DNA from: a bacterium
GTDB taxonomy: Bacteria > Patescibacteriota > Patescibacteriia > Patescibacteriales > GWC2-42-12
Reading direction: 5' to 3'
Length of the DNA: 20,046 nucleotides
NCBI GenBank assembly: GCA_030655095.1
Contig: JAURWF010000049.1
Coordinates: 1 to 20,046 of the forward strand
The notes beneath the pieces are model-generated. The model had not been told where the DNA came from. It saw nothing but the letters and a program-made list of their open reading frames with translations, and ran no database searches. Within the stretch, counting starts at the first letter, position 1. Each line of letters starts with the position of its first letter. Position numbers and translations under genes: made by a program. Positions 14,512 to 20,046 of this stretch are shown here, piece after piece.

Positions 14512-14964
14512 TTATTCTAATTGAATATATCCAGATGGTTTTATATTAATGGTCGCTGTTAAATTATTAATATTTGACAGGATAATTTGTCCAGGAGAAG
14601 AAACACTGCCATAGTAATTAAAAATTACTTTGTTGTCAGTTAAGCCAGTAATTTCTTTAATATTAATTTCAGGATCTAATATTACTGTTTTAATAGTAGT
14701 TGTTGCTGTATCAATTTTTAAAATTTGATATTGATTATTATTTAAATCAAAAACAACTTGATGGATTTTTTGTTCAGTAACAGTTAGCTGTTGAGCATAT
14801 CTTAAATCAGTAGTTAAATCACGAGCAACCCCATTTAATTTTAAATTAGGTTGGTATTTTTTTAAATAGGGCAGAGCTATTGTTGATAATAAAACAATAA
14901 TTCCTAAACTAACTATTATATCCATCAACATGCTCCCTTGATTGTTTTTAAAAGATTTAAACAT
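14512..14964 (-). CDS. GspH/FimT-like pseudopilin with Asp at +5
   Basis: 150 aa. N-terminus MFKSFKNNQG then SMLMDIIVSLGIIVLLSTIA: prepilin-type leader ending in Gly10, but the +5 residue is Asp, not the near-invariant Glu. The segment LNGVARDLTTDLRYAQQLTVTEQ is the GspH/FimT hallmark after the helix. A beta-rich C-terminal domain ends GYIQLE. It starts 2 nt beyond the pilC stop, so the two are coupled. Named as minor or priming pilin by analogy. Confidence 0.78.
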   Translation of the reverse strand: MFKSFKNNQGSMLMDIIVSLGIIVLLSTIALPYLKKYQPNLKLNGVARDLTTDLRYAQQLTVTEQKIHQVVFDLNNNQYQILKIDTATTTIKTVILDPEINIKEITGLTDNKVIFNYYGSVSSPGQIILSNINNLTATINIKPSGYIQLE

Positions 14965-14966
14965 AT

Positions 14967-16106
14967 CTACATAGCAGAGGTTATAGTGTACATTGGCATA
15001 ACAATTGCTACAGCCATGCCACCGACAACTACACCAAGAATTAAAATTAATATTGGCTCAATAATTGATGGCAAATTATTCATAATTTGATCAACTTCAT
15101 TTTCATAAAATTGCGCCAGCTCACCTAAAATATAATCTAATTCACCCGTTTCCTCTCCAACTGAAACCATTTGAATGACAGCAGGCGGAAAAAGTTTTGG
15201 ATAACAAGAAATAGCTTCGTTTATTTTTTCGCCTTTTTTAACTTTATCAGCCATTTCATTCATTGCTTTGCGATAATGTAAATTACCCAAAACGCCAGCT
15301 GTTATTTGAAAACTTTTAACAATCATAATATCGGTTTTAAGAAGCGAGCTAATTGTTCGAGCAAAACGAGCTAAATTAATTTTTTTGATAATAGGTGAAA
15401 AAATAGGCAATTTTAAAAGCAGTAGTTGAAAAATATATTTACCTCTGTAAGTTCTTAAAACACTAGTTAAAAAAATAATAAATAAGGCTATGCCAACAAG
15501 AAATAATATACTATGTTGCGCTAATCCGTTGCTAACTGAAATAATCAACTTAGTCATTAATGGTAATTCAGCGTTAAATTCTTTAAACATTACTGTTATT
15601 TGTGGCACAACAACGATCATCATAAAAGTGCCGATGCCAAACATTGCTGTAAGAATAACTATTGGATAAGTTAGAGCGCCCCTTACTTTAGATGTTAATT
15701 CATATTGTTTTTTAAATTGGATATAAAGTTGCGCTAAAACCTCCTCTAATTTACCAGAAATTTCGCCTGATTCTATCATATTGATAAAAAATTGCCCAAA
15801 AATTTTTTCATGTGGGTTTAAACTTTCAGTAAAAGTCGTGCCTTTTTCAACATTACTCGCGACATCTTTAATAATCCATCTAAATCTTTTATTAGTGGTT
15901 TGTACTGCTAATGTATTAAGGCTGATTGATAAAGGGATGCCTGATTTTAACATAATACCCAAATATTGAATAAAAAATAATTTTTCCGACAATGGAATTG
16001 TATTAAATTTTAATAAAAATTTCCCAACTCTACTAGCTAAAGTATCTGAATTATCTTTTATTTGTTCTTCTGTTTGATTGTCAGTTTGTGATAAATTAAT
16101 AGACAT
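14967..16106 (-). CDS. pilC: Type IV pilus inner-membrane platform protein PilC (GspF family)
   Basis: 379 aa with two T2SSF cytoplasmic domains (~40-145 and ~243-345), carrying the paired motifs SGEISGKLEEVL (113-124) and VGEETGELDYIL (316-327). Membrane helices are ~145-170, ~198-217 and ~348-373, matching the family's three-helix layout. PilC is the rotor-like platform that PilB drives to insert pilins. The 230-nt gap to pilB holds the 19-copy 9-bp array, and the start is 20 nt beyond the array's end. No Shine-Dalgarno is visible. Confidence 0.95.
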   Translation of the reverse strand: MSINLSQTDNQTEEQIKDNSDTLASRVGKFLLKFNTIPLSEKLFFIQYLGIMLKSGIPLSISLNTLAVQTTNKRFRWIIKDVASNVEKGTTFTESLNPHEKIFGQFFINMIESGEISGKLEEVLAQLYIQFKKQYELTSKVRGALTYPIVILTAMFGIGTFMMIVVVPQITVMFKEFNAELPLMTKLIISVSNGLAQHSILFLVGIALFIIFLTSVLRTYRGKYIFQLLLLKLPIFSPIIKKINLARFARTISSLLKTDIMIVKSFQITAGVLGNLHYRKAMNEMADKVKKGEKINEAISCYPKLFPPAVIQMVSVGEETGELDYILGELAQFYENEVDQIMNNLPSIIEPILILILGVVVGGMAVAIVMPMYTITSAM

Positions 16107-16113
16107 AAATTTA

Positions 16114-16310
16114 AGTTAAAAGTTTATAAAGTCCATAAAGTCCATAAAGTCCATAAAGTCATTAAAGTCCATAAAGTCATTAAAGTCCATAAAGTCCTTA
16201 AAGTCCATAAAGTCCTTAAAGTCCATAAAGTCCATAAAGTCCTTAAAGTCCATAAAGTCCTTAAAGTCATTAAAGTTTATAAAGTCCTTAAAGTTTTAAA
16301 GTTAAAAAGT
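16114..16310 (-). repeat. 9-bp tandem array (19 uninterrupted units) between pilB and pilC
   Basis: On + the units are ataaagtcc or ttaaagtcc with a few variants (ataaagtca, ttaaagtca, ttaaagttt). 19 units run without break from 16126 to 16296, with degenerate ends at 16114-16125 and 16297-16310. In the sense direction of pilC this is GGACTTTAT/GGACTTTAA repeats ending in ACTTTTAACT, 7 nt before the pilC ATG. It has no spacers, so it is not a CRISPR array. The array is free of stop codons in all three sense frames. Confidence 0.95.
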
Positions 16311-16336
16311 ATTTTTTATTTCCTAGTTTCTTGTTT

Positions 16337-18061
16337 TTAATCTTTTGTTACTCTCATTATTTCTTCAATAGTTGTAATGCCATTTTTAGCTTTAATAAAC
16401 CCATCTTCAACAATAGTTAACATTCCTTGTTTAATGGCTTGTCTTTTAAGCTCTAATTGATTAGCTTTTTTCAAAATAAGTTCTGATATTTCTTCAGTTA
16501 TTTCTAGCACTTCATAAATTCCGACTCGTCCTTTGTATCCAGAATTATTACATTGTTTGCAGCCCTTTCCTCTATAAAATAATAAAGATTCTAGCCCTTT
16601 TTTTGCATCAATAATTGTTCTTTCTTTTTGCAGGGCGTTCATAATACTAGCAATGTCTAATTGTTGTTTAAGCTCATCAACTATTTGTTTATCTATTTTA
16701 TAGCTTTGGATGCAGTTTGGGCATATTTTTCTAACTAAACGTTGCGCTATAATTACATTAGTTGTAGAAGCAACTAAAAAGGCTGGTACGCCCATATCAG
16801 ATAAACGAGGTAGTGTTGTTACAGCGTCGTTTGTATGTAGTGTTGATAAAACTAGATGTCCTGTCATGGCAGCATGGATAGCGATTTCAGCTGTTTCTTG
16901 ATCGCGAATTTCACCAACCATAATAATATTAGGATCTTGGCGTAAAAAAGCTCGAAGAGCCATAGCAAACGTGTAGCCAATTTTAGGATTAAGTTGTGAT
17001 TGATTAACACGTGGCATTCTGTATTCAATTGGATCTTCAATTGTTACAATATTTACTTCAGGTGTGTTTAAAATATTGAGTATTGTATAAAGAGTAGTGG
17101 TTTTTCCTGATCCAGTCGGACCAGTTACAAGCATCATTCCATGTGGTTTAGCAATATTTCTTTTAATAGCAATTAAGCTGCTAGGCTGAAAACCTAGTTG
17201 TTCTAATGTTAATATTTGCGCTTTTTCATTTAATAGACGCAAGACAATTTTTTCTCCATCAAAAGTTGGAATAATTGAAACACGAAAAGAAATATTATAA
17301 TCTTTTGCAGAAATTTTAAATCGTCCGTCTTGAGGCAAACGATGTTCATCAATTTTTAAATTAGCTAAAATTTTAATACGGGCGATAACCCCTGATTGGG
17401 CGTTTTTAGGCAAAATCATAACATTTCTCAATATGCCATCAACTCTATAACGGATGATTAAATCTTTTTTTTCTGGCTCAATATGAATATCGCTAGCTTC
17501 TTCAAAAATAGCGTATTCCAATAAAGTATCAACAATTCTAACAATCGGAAGATCTGTTGCCATTTTTTTTAAATCTTCATTGCCATTTATGTCAGTTTCT
17601 TTTTCAGATATGTTTTTAAATTCAGTGCTTAAGCTTTTATGATACTGTTTTATTGCTTCATTGATTTTTTCAGGTGTAGTTAAATAAATTTCTGGTTCTA
17701 AATTTGTTTTTTTCTTAATAAATTCAAAAATTTCTAAATTTTCAGGATCTAAAGTTGCAATTTTTATTGTTTTGTCATCGCTGTCAAAAGCGATTAATTG
17801 ATGAGTCCTAGCAATTGGTTCAGGAATGCTCATTAAAATATCTTTGCGGATTATTTGGTTATTAAGATCAATAAAAGGAATATTAAAAAAATTAGCAATA
17901 CCTTCATAAAGAATAGCATTAGTAATAATTCTTTTTTCAATAAGATAATCTGCAATTTTTTTATTAGAAAGTTTTGCGTCAGTAGCAATTTTATCAAATT
18001 CAACCGCCGGCATAATTTCATCTTTGATTAGAATTTGTTTTAGTTGTTCATCGTTTATCAT
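16337..18061 (-). CDS. pilB: Type IV pilus assembly ATPase PilB (GspE family)
   Basis: 574 aa. MshEN/GspE N-terminal domain (~1-140), then the ATPase core: Walker A GPTGSGKT (314-321), Asp box IEDPIEYR (341-348), Walker B MVGEIRD (381-387), and His box GHLVLSTLHTND (401-412). Zinc-site cysteines CPNC (447-450) and CKQC (501-504), present in PilB/GspE and absent from PilT, favour the extension rather than retraction motor. It hydrolyses ATP at the cytoplasmic face to drive PilC. First gene of the cluster; an extended -10 sits at 18090-18098. No pilT is in the window. Confidence 0.96.
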   Translation of the reverse strand: MINDEQLKQILIKDEIMPAVEFDKIATDAKLSNKKIADYLIEKRIITNAILYEGIANFFNIPFIDLNNQIIRKDILMSIPEPIARTHQLIAFDSDDKTIKIATLDPENLEIFEFIKKKTNLEPEIYLTTPEKINEAIKQYHKSLSTEFKNISEKETDINGNEDLKKMATDLPIVRIVDTLLEYAIFEEASDIHIEPEKKDLIIRYRVDGILRNVMILPKNAQSGVIARIKILANLKIDEHRLPQDGRFKISAKDYNISFRVSIIPTFDGEKIVLRLLNEKAQILTLEQLGFQPSSLIAIKRNIAKPHGMMLVTGPTGSGKTTTLYTILNILNTPEVNIVTIEDPIEYRMPRVNQSQLNPKIGYTFAMALRAFLRQDPNIIMVGEIRDQETAEIAIHAAMTGHLVLSTLHTNDAVTTLPRLSDMGVPAFLVASTTNVIIAQRLVRKICPNCIQSYKIDKQIVDELKQQLDIASIMNALQKERTIIDAKKGLESLLFYRGKGCKQCNNSGYKGRVGIYEVLEITEEISELILKKANQLELKRQAIKQGMLTIVEDGFIKAKNGITTIEEIMRVTKD

Positions 18062-18089
18062 AAGAAAAATAATACGAAATTACAAATTA

Positions 18090-18098
18090 ATTATAACA
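18090..18098 (-). promoter_or_regulatory. Extended -10 promoter for the pilus cluster
   Basis: On the - strand TGT (18098-18096) then TATAAT (18095-18090). No good -35 at the 16-17 nt position (TTTATA). The ATG is at 18061, giving a leader of about 22 nt. This is the only promoter-like site found upstream of the pil genes. Confidence 0.55.
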
Positions 18099-18127
18099 TA
18101 AAATTATTTAATATAAAAAGTTTTATA

Positions 18128-18157
18128 TTGACTTTTGATTTTTGTTTATGATAATAT
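18128..18157 (+). promoter_or_regulatory. Promoter for hicBA
   Basis: TTGACT (18128-18133), 18-nt spacer, TAATAT (18152-18157) with extended TG (18149-18150). Divergent from the pil promoter ~30 bp away. Confidence 0.55.
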
Positions 18158-18227
18158 AAAATATATAAATGCTCAAGTCATCGCTATTCTTAAAAATTTA
18201 TAAAAAGTTAAAATAATTTAATTTTAT

Positions 18228-18518
18228 ATGCGAAAAAAACAAGCGAAAATTTATAAATATACAGCCATTTTTGAACCAGCAGAAGAAGGTGGTTATATTG
18301 TCACTATCCCAGCGCTTCCTGGTTGTGTGACAGAAGGAGATACTTTTGAAGAAGCCCAAAAAATGGCTAAAGATGCTATTCAATGTTATGTAGAAAGCTT
18401 AATTAAACATGGGGAGTTAGTGCCAGAAGAATCAAAAAAAGAGTTTATTGGGATAATTGAAGTGCCCATATTTACTGCCTCAGCTTTTAGAGAAAAATTA
18501 AAATTAGCTATTTGTTAA
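18228..18518 (+). CDS. hicB: HicB-family antitoxin
   Basis: 96 aa. The HicB core is clear: YTAIFEPAEEGGYIVTIPAL, then PGCVTEGDTFEEAQKMAKDAIQ. HicB neutralises HicA by covering its active site. The protein ends ~40 residues after the core (IGIIEVPIFTASAFREKLK) with no recognisable HTH or ribbon-helix-helix DNA-binding domain, so autorepression by this protein alone is uncertain. It lies 2 nt before hicA, in antitoxin-first order. Confidence 0.88.
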   Translation: MRKKQAKIYKYTAIFEPAEEGGYIVTIPALPGCVTEGDTFEEAQKMAKDAIQCYVESLIKHGELVPEESKKEFIGIIEVPIFTASAFREKLKLAIC

Positions 18519-18520
18519 AT

Positions 18521-18748
18521 ATGAAATTATCTGTTTTAAAACCCAAAGAAATAATTAGGATATTAAAGAAAATTAATTTTTTTATTGATCATCAAAAGGG
18601 AAGCCACATTACTATGCTAAACGAGAAAGATAACCGCCGAGTAGTTATTCCTTTTCATAATAAAGATCTAAAAAAAGGAACTTTGAAAAGCATTTTTAAA
18701 CAAGCTGGGTTAAATACAGAAGAATTTAATGAATTAAATAAAAATTAA
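18521..18748 (+). CDS. hicA: HicA-family mRNA interferase toxin
   Basis: 75 aa from ATG 18521; a TTG at 18512 would overlap hicB and is less likely. dsRBD-like HicA fold with catalytic His29 in KGSHITM, then RRVVIPFHNKDLKKGTLKSI and LKSIFKQAGLNTEEF. HicA cleaves mRNA independently of the ribosome when HicB is lost. All key features look intact, so the pair is probably active. The transcript ends at the hairpin 18792-18823. Confidence 0.9.
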   Translation: MKLSVLKPKEIIRILKKINFFIDHQKGSHITMLNEKDNRRVVIPFHNKDLKKGTLKSIFKQAGLNTEEFNELNKN

Positions 18749-18791
18749 AATTTTATTTTACAAACGAACGCAATTTTTTAAAAATGTATTG

Positions 18792-18823
18792 AAAAAATAT
18801 GGCTAATTCTAGCCATATTTTTT
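18792..18823 (+). terminator. Intrinsic terminator after hicA
   Basis: 14-bp perfect stem (18792-18805 with 18810-18823), loop attc, core tatggcta, ending in a T-run. The A-run on the left arm makes it usable from either side. Confidence 0.88.
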
Positions 18824-18827
18824 AGTA

Positions 18828-18856
18828 TTGACTTTTTATTGTTTTTATATTAACAT
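18828..18856 (+). promoter_or_regulatory. Promoter for the orphan cassette
   Basis: TTGACT (18828-18833), 17-nt spacer, TAACAT (18851-18856). It begins 4 nt after the terminator. Gives a ~155-nt leader before the ATG at 19018. The surrounding tattgacttttt is similar to the hicBA promoter. Confidence 0.5.
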
Positions 18857-18906
18857 AAAAAATTCCATTTTGTTCTTTTAAAATCAATAGTTTAAGGCTT
18901 TTCAGT

Positions 18907-18993
18907 TATGAGATAAGTATTTGGGAAATTATTTGGTTAGTTTCTCAAATGTTTGTCTCATATGAGAGATAAGCTACCCGAATAATTCGGGTA
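18907..18993 (+). ncRNA. Structured 5' leader RNA (25-bp hairpin plus 8-bp hairpin)
   Basis: Stem I pairs 18907-18931 with 18938-18962 around loop tttggt: 25 consecutive pairs, five of them G.U. Stem II pairs tacccgaa (18975-18982) with ttcgggta (18986-18993) around taa. Between them tctcatatgaga (18956-18967) is a perfect palindrome that could pair differently and compete with stem I. Stem II is followed by a T-rich stretch (taaatttaatttttag), so it could act as an attenuator. The structure is read directly from the sequence; regulation is inferred. No known riboswitch class is recognised. Confidence 0.6.
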
Positions 18994-19005
18994 AATTTAA
19001 TTTTT

Positions 19006-19013
19006 AGGGGGTG
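19006..19013 (+). promoter_or_regulatory. Strong Shine-Dalgarno site of the orphan gene
   Basis: AGGGGGTG lies 4-6 nt before ATG 19018. It fixes this start and is the only clear Shine-Dalgarno in the window. Confidence 0.85.
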
Positions 19014-19017
19014 CACA

Positions 19018-19521
19018 ATGAGAAAAAACGTAGTTAAGAATTCTTTTTTTGAACCAGTCCCTGGCGGTGAGTCAATCGTTATTAAAGCGGTTGATGGGAC
19101 CAGAGGTTTTTCGAACGAGACTACTCTTTTTTCTTACATAGACTCTGATTTTGAGAATTGGGGTCTAAATGAGAAAGGGCAGGCAACAAAAGAAAAAATT
19201 GTCGACGTACGACAATTGAAGAAAGATGCAATGTTTTCACAAATGTTTGGTGATCCAAAAAGTGTTTGTTTAAGTAGCGAACACCAGGCAATAGAATTCA
19301 TCGAGTCGCATCGCGATTTGCTCTGTTTGAATGGGCTGACTTTTATCCCGTTTAGAAGCTTGAGCAGTGGTAAGGGTAATTTCTTCGTTGCCTGCGTGAT
19401 TGTCTACTCCGACGACGAGCTTCGCGTGGATGTCCGTCCGTTTGGGAACTCCGATGTTTGGGGTGCCGGGTTTTGGGGTGCCGGGTATCGCCGTCGCGTT
19501 GTGGTTCCGCGACTGGCTTAG
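19018..19521 (+). CDS. Unrecognised 167-aa soluble protein, orphan cassette gene
   Basis: No domain is recognised. No signal peptide or membrane helix. N-terminal half: NSFFEPVPGG, VDGTRGFSNETTLFSYIDSD, then FENWGLNEKGQATKEKIVDV and MFSQMFGDP. Middle: SSEHQAIEFIESHRDLLCLNG, then a compact beta-rich segment TFIPFRSLSSGKGNFFVACV and IVYSDDELRVDVRPFG. It ends DVWGAGFWGAGYRRRVVVPR-LA, where a 5-residue unit is duplicated. From memory it resembles an uncharacterised protein family with variable C-termini in Patescibacteria; this cannot be confirmed here. Base composition differs strongly from neighbours: nt 19300-19520 are far richer in G+C (tcgcatcgcg, ccgacgacga). It has its own promoter, structured leader, strong Shine-Dalgarno and terminator, so it is a self-contained unit, possibly transferred. 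Confidence is for it being a real gene. Confidence 0.75.
   Translation: MRKNVVKNSFFEPVPGGESIVIKAVDGTRGFSNETTLFSYIDSDFENWGLNEKGQATKEKIVDVRQLKKDAMFSQMFGDPKSVCLSSEHQAIEFIESHRDLLCLNGLTFIPFRSLSSGKGNFFVACVIVYSDDELRVDVRPFGNSDVWGAGFWGAGYRRRVVVPRLA
19457..19486 (+). repeat. 15-bp tandem duplication forming a G-quadruplex-type motif
   Basis: Two perfect copies of tttggggtgccgggt encode the repeated FWGAG-type unit. Together they give four G-runs: GGGG-N4-GGG-N4-GGGG-N4-GGG (19460-19485) on the coding strand, meeting the G3+N1-7 rule for an intramolecular quadruplex. Confidence 0.85.
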
Positions 19522-19552
19522 AACTTGGTTTCTTCATTTTTTGAACCTTTTT

Positions 19553-19623
19553 TCCTTGGATTCCTTAATCCTTAACGTTAGCACTTGTAACGTTAAGCAC
19601 TTGGAATCCAAGGATTTTTTTTT
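19553..19623 (+). terminator. Two-tier intrinsic terminator of the orphan cassette
   Basis: Outer stem tccttggattcc (19553-19564) with ggaatccaagga (19603-19614); inner stem cttaacgtta (19571-19580) with taacgttaag (19588-19597), loop gcacttg. The two stems are separated by a 6/5-nt internal loop. Nine T's follow (19615-19623). Confidence 0.92.
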
Positions 19624-19719
19624 GTATAATAATAATGCAACTTGTGAAAATTCACGGCTATGGCTCTGGATTAAAGTTGCTAAGAATCGTTATCCGAGAA
19701 TTTTGTCGTCCGCCAGCCC
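19624..19719 (+). other. Unexplained moderately GC-rich spacer with a short ORF
   Basis: Between the terminator and the IS end. It carries TATAAT (19625-19630) right after the T-run and a 31-codon frame from ATG 19635 (MQLVKIHGYGSGLKLLRIVI..., ending REFCRPPAQAV) that stops at 19728-19730, inside the presumed IS end. GC content is above the local background. It may be the 5' remnant of a gene or repeat interrupted by the IS, or noncoding. The rest of the 19522-19877 gap is the terminator, the IS end and the IS leader. Confidence 0.35.
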
Positions 19720-19838
19720 AGGCTGTCTAAAAAGTCCTTTAACAATTTAATAAAATCAGACAGATTTAGATAAAAATTGCGTTTGTTTTTTAAATAAGGT
19801 ATCCACATTTTTTTCTGTAATTTTAGTTCTAAATGTGA

Positions 19839-19844
19839 TATACT
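19839..19844 (+). promoter_or_regulatory. Extended -10 of the transposase gene
   Basis: TG (19836-19837) then TATACT (19839-19844). No convincing -35. The ATG is 34 nt downstream. Confidence 0.4.
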
Positions 19845-19877
19845 AAGGGTATAAAATAATTTAATTTTTTTAATTTT

Positions 19878-20046
19878 ATGCCAAATTTTAAACCCTACAA
19901 TCAAAACCAATTAATGTTATTGCCACCTAATATTAAAGACTATCTATCTGCTAATCATATTTGTCATGCCATTAATGATATAGTTGATAATTTAGATACT
20001 AGTGGTATTGAACAAACCTATTCTTCAAATGGCGCTCCAGCATATA
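19878..20046 (+). CDS. IS1182-family transposase, N-terminal fragment (3' truncated by window)
   Basis: 56 residues are visible: MPNFKPYNQNQLMLLPPNIK, then DYLSANHICHAINDIVDNLD and IEQTYSSNGAPAY. This is the DUF772-type N-terminal region of IS1182/IS5-superfamily transposases (F.PYN..Q..LLPP.....L...H....I...V...D......Y...GAPAY). The DDE catalytic residues lie beyond the window, so whether the enzyme is intact cannot be judged. Codon use is AT-rich like the host, unlike the adjacent orphan gene. Confidence 0.85.
   Translation, partial: MPNFKPYNQNQLMLLPPNIKDYLSANHICHAINDIVDNLDTSGIEQTYSSNGAPAY

Larger units (their letters stand above)
19720..20046 (+). mobile_element. Left end of an IS1182-like insertion sequence (truncated by window)
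   Basis: The transposase beginning at 19878 is IS1182-like. The presumed terminal inverted repeat starts at about 19720 with aggctgtctaaaaagtcc, close to the gaggctgtct-type ends I recall for this group. ctgtct is echoed by agacag at 19759-19764. The right end and target duplication are outside the window, so the exact boundary is uncertain. Confidence 0.55.

Noticed and set aside
16114..16310. CRISPR-like array
   Set aside because: Units are 9 bp and directly adjacent with no spacers, and no cas gene is nearby. It is a minisatellite.
19640..19720. Possible tRNA or small structured RNA in the GC-richer spacer
   Set aside because: No cloverleaf, no T-arm GGTTCRA-type motif and no CCA context could be fitted.
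19400..19750. 116-aa ORF in another frame across the end of the orphan gene and the terminator
   Set aside because: It reads through the two-tier terminator and the IS end, and has no ribosome-binding site. The 19018 frame has promoter, SD and terminator in order.
19680..19910. 76-aa ORF on the - strand across the IS leader
   Set aside because: Overlaps the IS end and the transposase start antisense, with low-complexity K/L/I content and no motif.

Overview
The window is AT-rich chromosomal DNA with short intergenic gaps, standard stop codons, and almost no Shine-Dalgarno sites. It carries a monoderm-style type IV pilus assembly cluster with no secretin gene in view. Together with the protein styles seen (FISUMP adhesin, thrombospondin-repeat/YkuD protein, NifU/NifS pair, AAA+/DUF4143 ATPase), this suggests a Patescibacteria (CPR, Parcubacteria-like) genome. 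The lineage is an inference from gene content and composition; no rRNA gene is present to test it.

Layout. 1-2748 (+) is the 3' part of a large repeat-built surface protein: FG-GAP/VCBS repeats, then six Cys-bearing InlB-type repeats, then a FISUMP domain. 2873-4081 (+) is an AAA+/DUF4143 ATPase lying between two copies of a 52-bp direct repeat; each copy contains the end of a FISUMP-type gene and the start of pyrG. 4126-5784 (+) is pyrG (CTP synthase), followed by a coiled-coil protein (5852-6376, +). These face rpmA (ribosomal protein L27, 6483-6785, -) across a bidirectional terminator. 6958-9457 (+) holds a secreted L,D-transpeptidase with calcium-binding-type repeats, then nifU and nifS for Fe-S cluster assembly.

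9466-18061 (-) is a type IV pilus locus in transcription order pilB, pilC, a GspH/FimT-like pilin, a PilV-like and a PilW-like pilin, a PilX-like protein, pilM, pilN, pilO and a small membrane protein. PilB powers assembly on the PilC platform, PilM/N/O form the inner-membrane alignment complex, and the pilins are minor or priming subunits. No major pilin, PilT or prepilin peptidase is in the window. Downstream on + are a hicBA toxin-antitoxin pair, an unrecognised single-gene cassette of different composition (hairpin leader, strong Shine-Dalgarno, ORF, two-tier terminator), and the left end of an IS1182-like element cut off by the window edge.

The most unusual signals are: (i) a 9-bp repeat family (GACTTTATA and variants) immediately upstream of four start codons (nifU, pilC, pilX-like, pilM), always in the sense orientation and in three cases ending exactly 7 nt before the ATG, expanded to 19 uninterrupted copies before pilC; (ii) the cassette at 18828-19623 with a 25-bp leader hairpin whose G.U pairs fit only the + strand RNA, plus a G-quadruplex-type motif in the 3' end of its gene; and (iii) the relic pyrG start flanking the ATPase gene.
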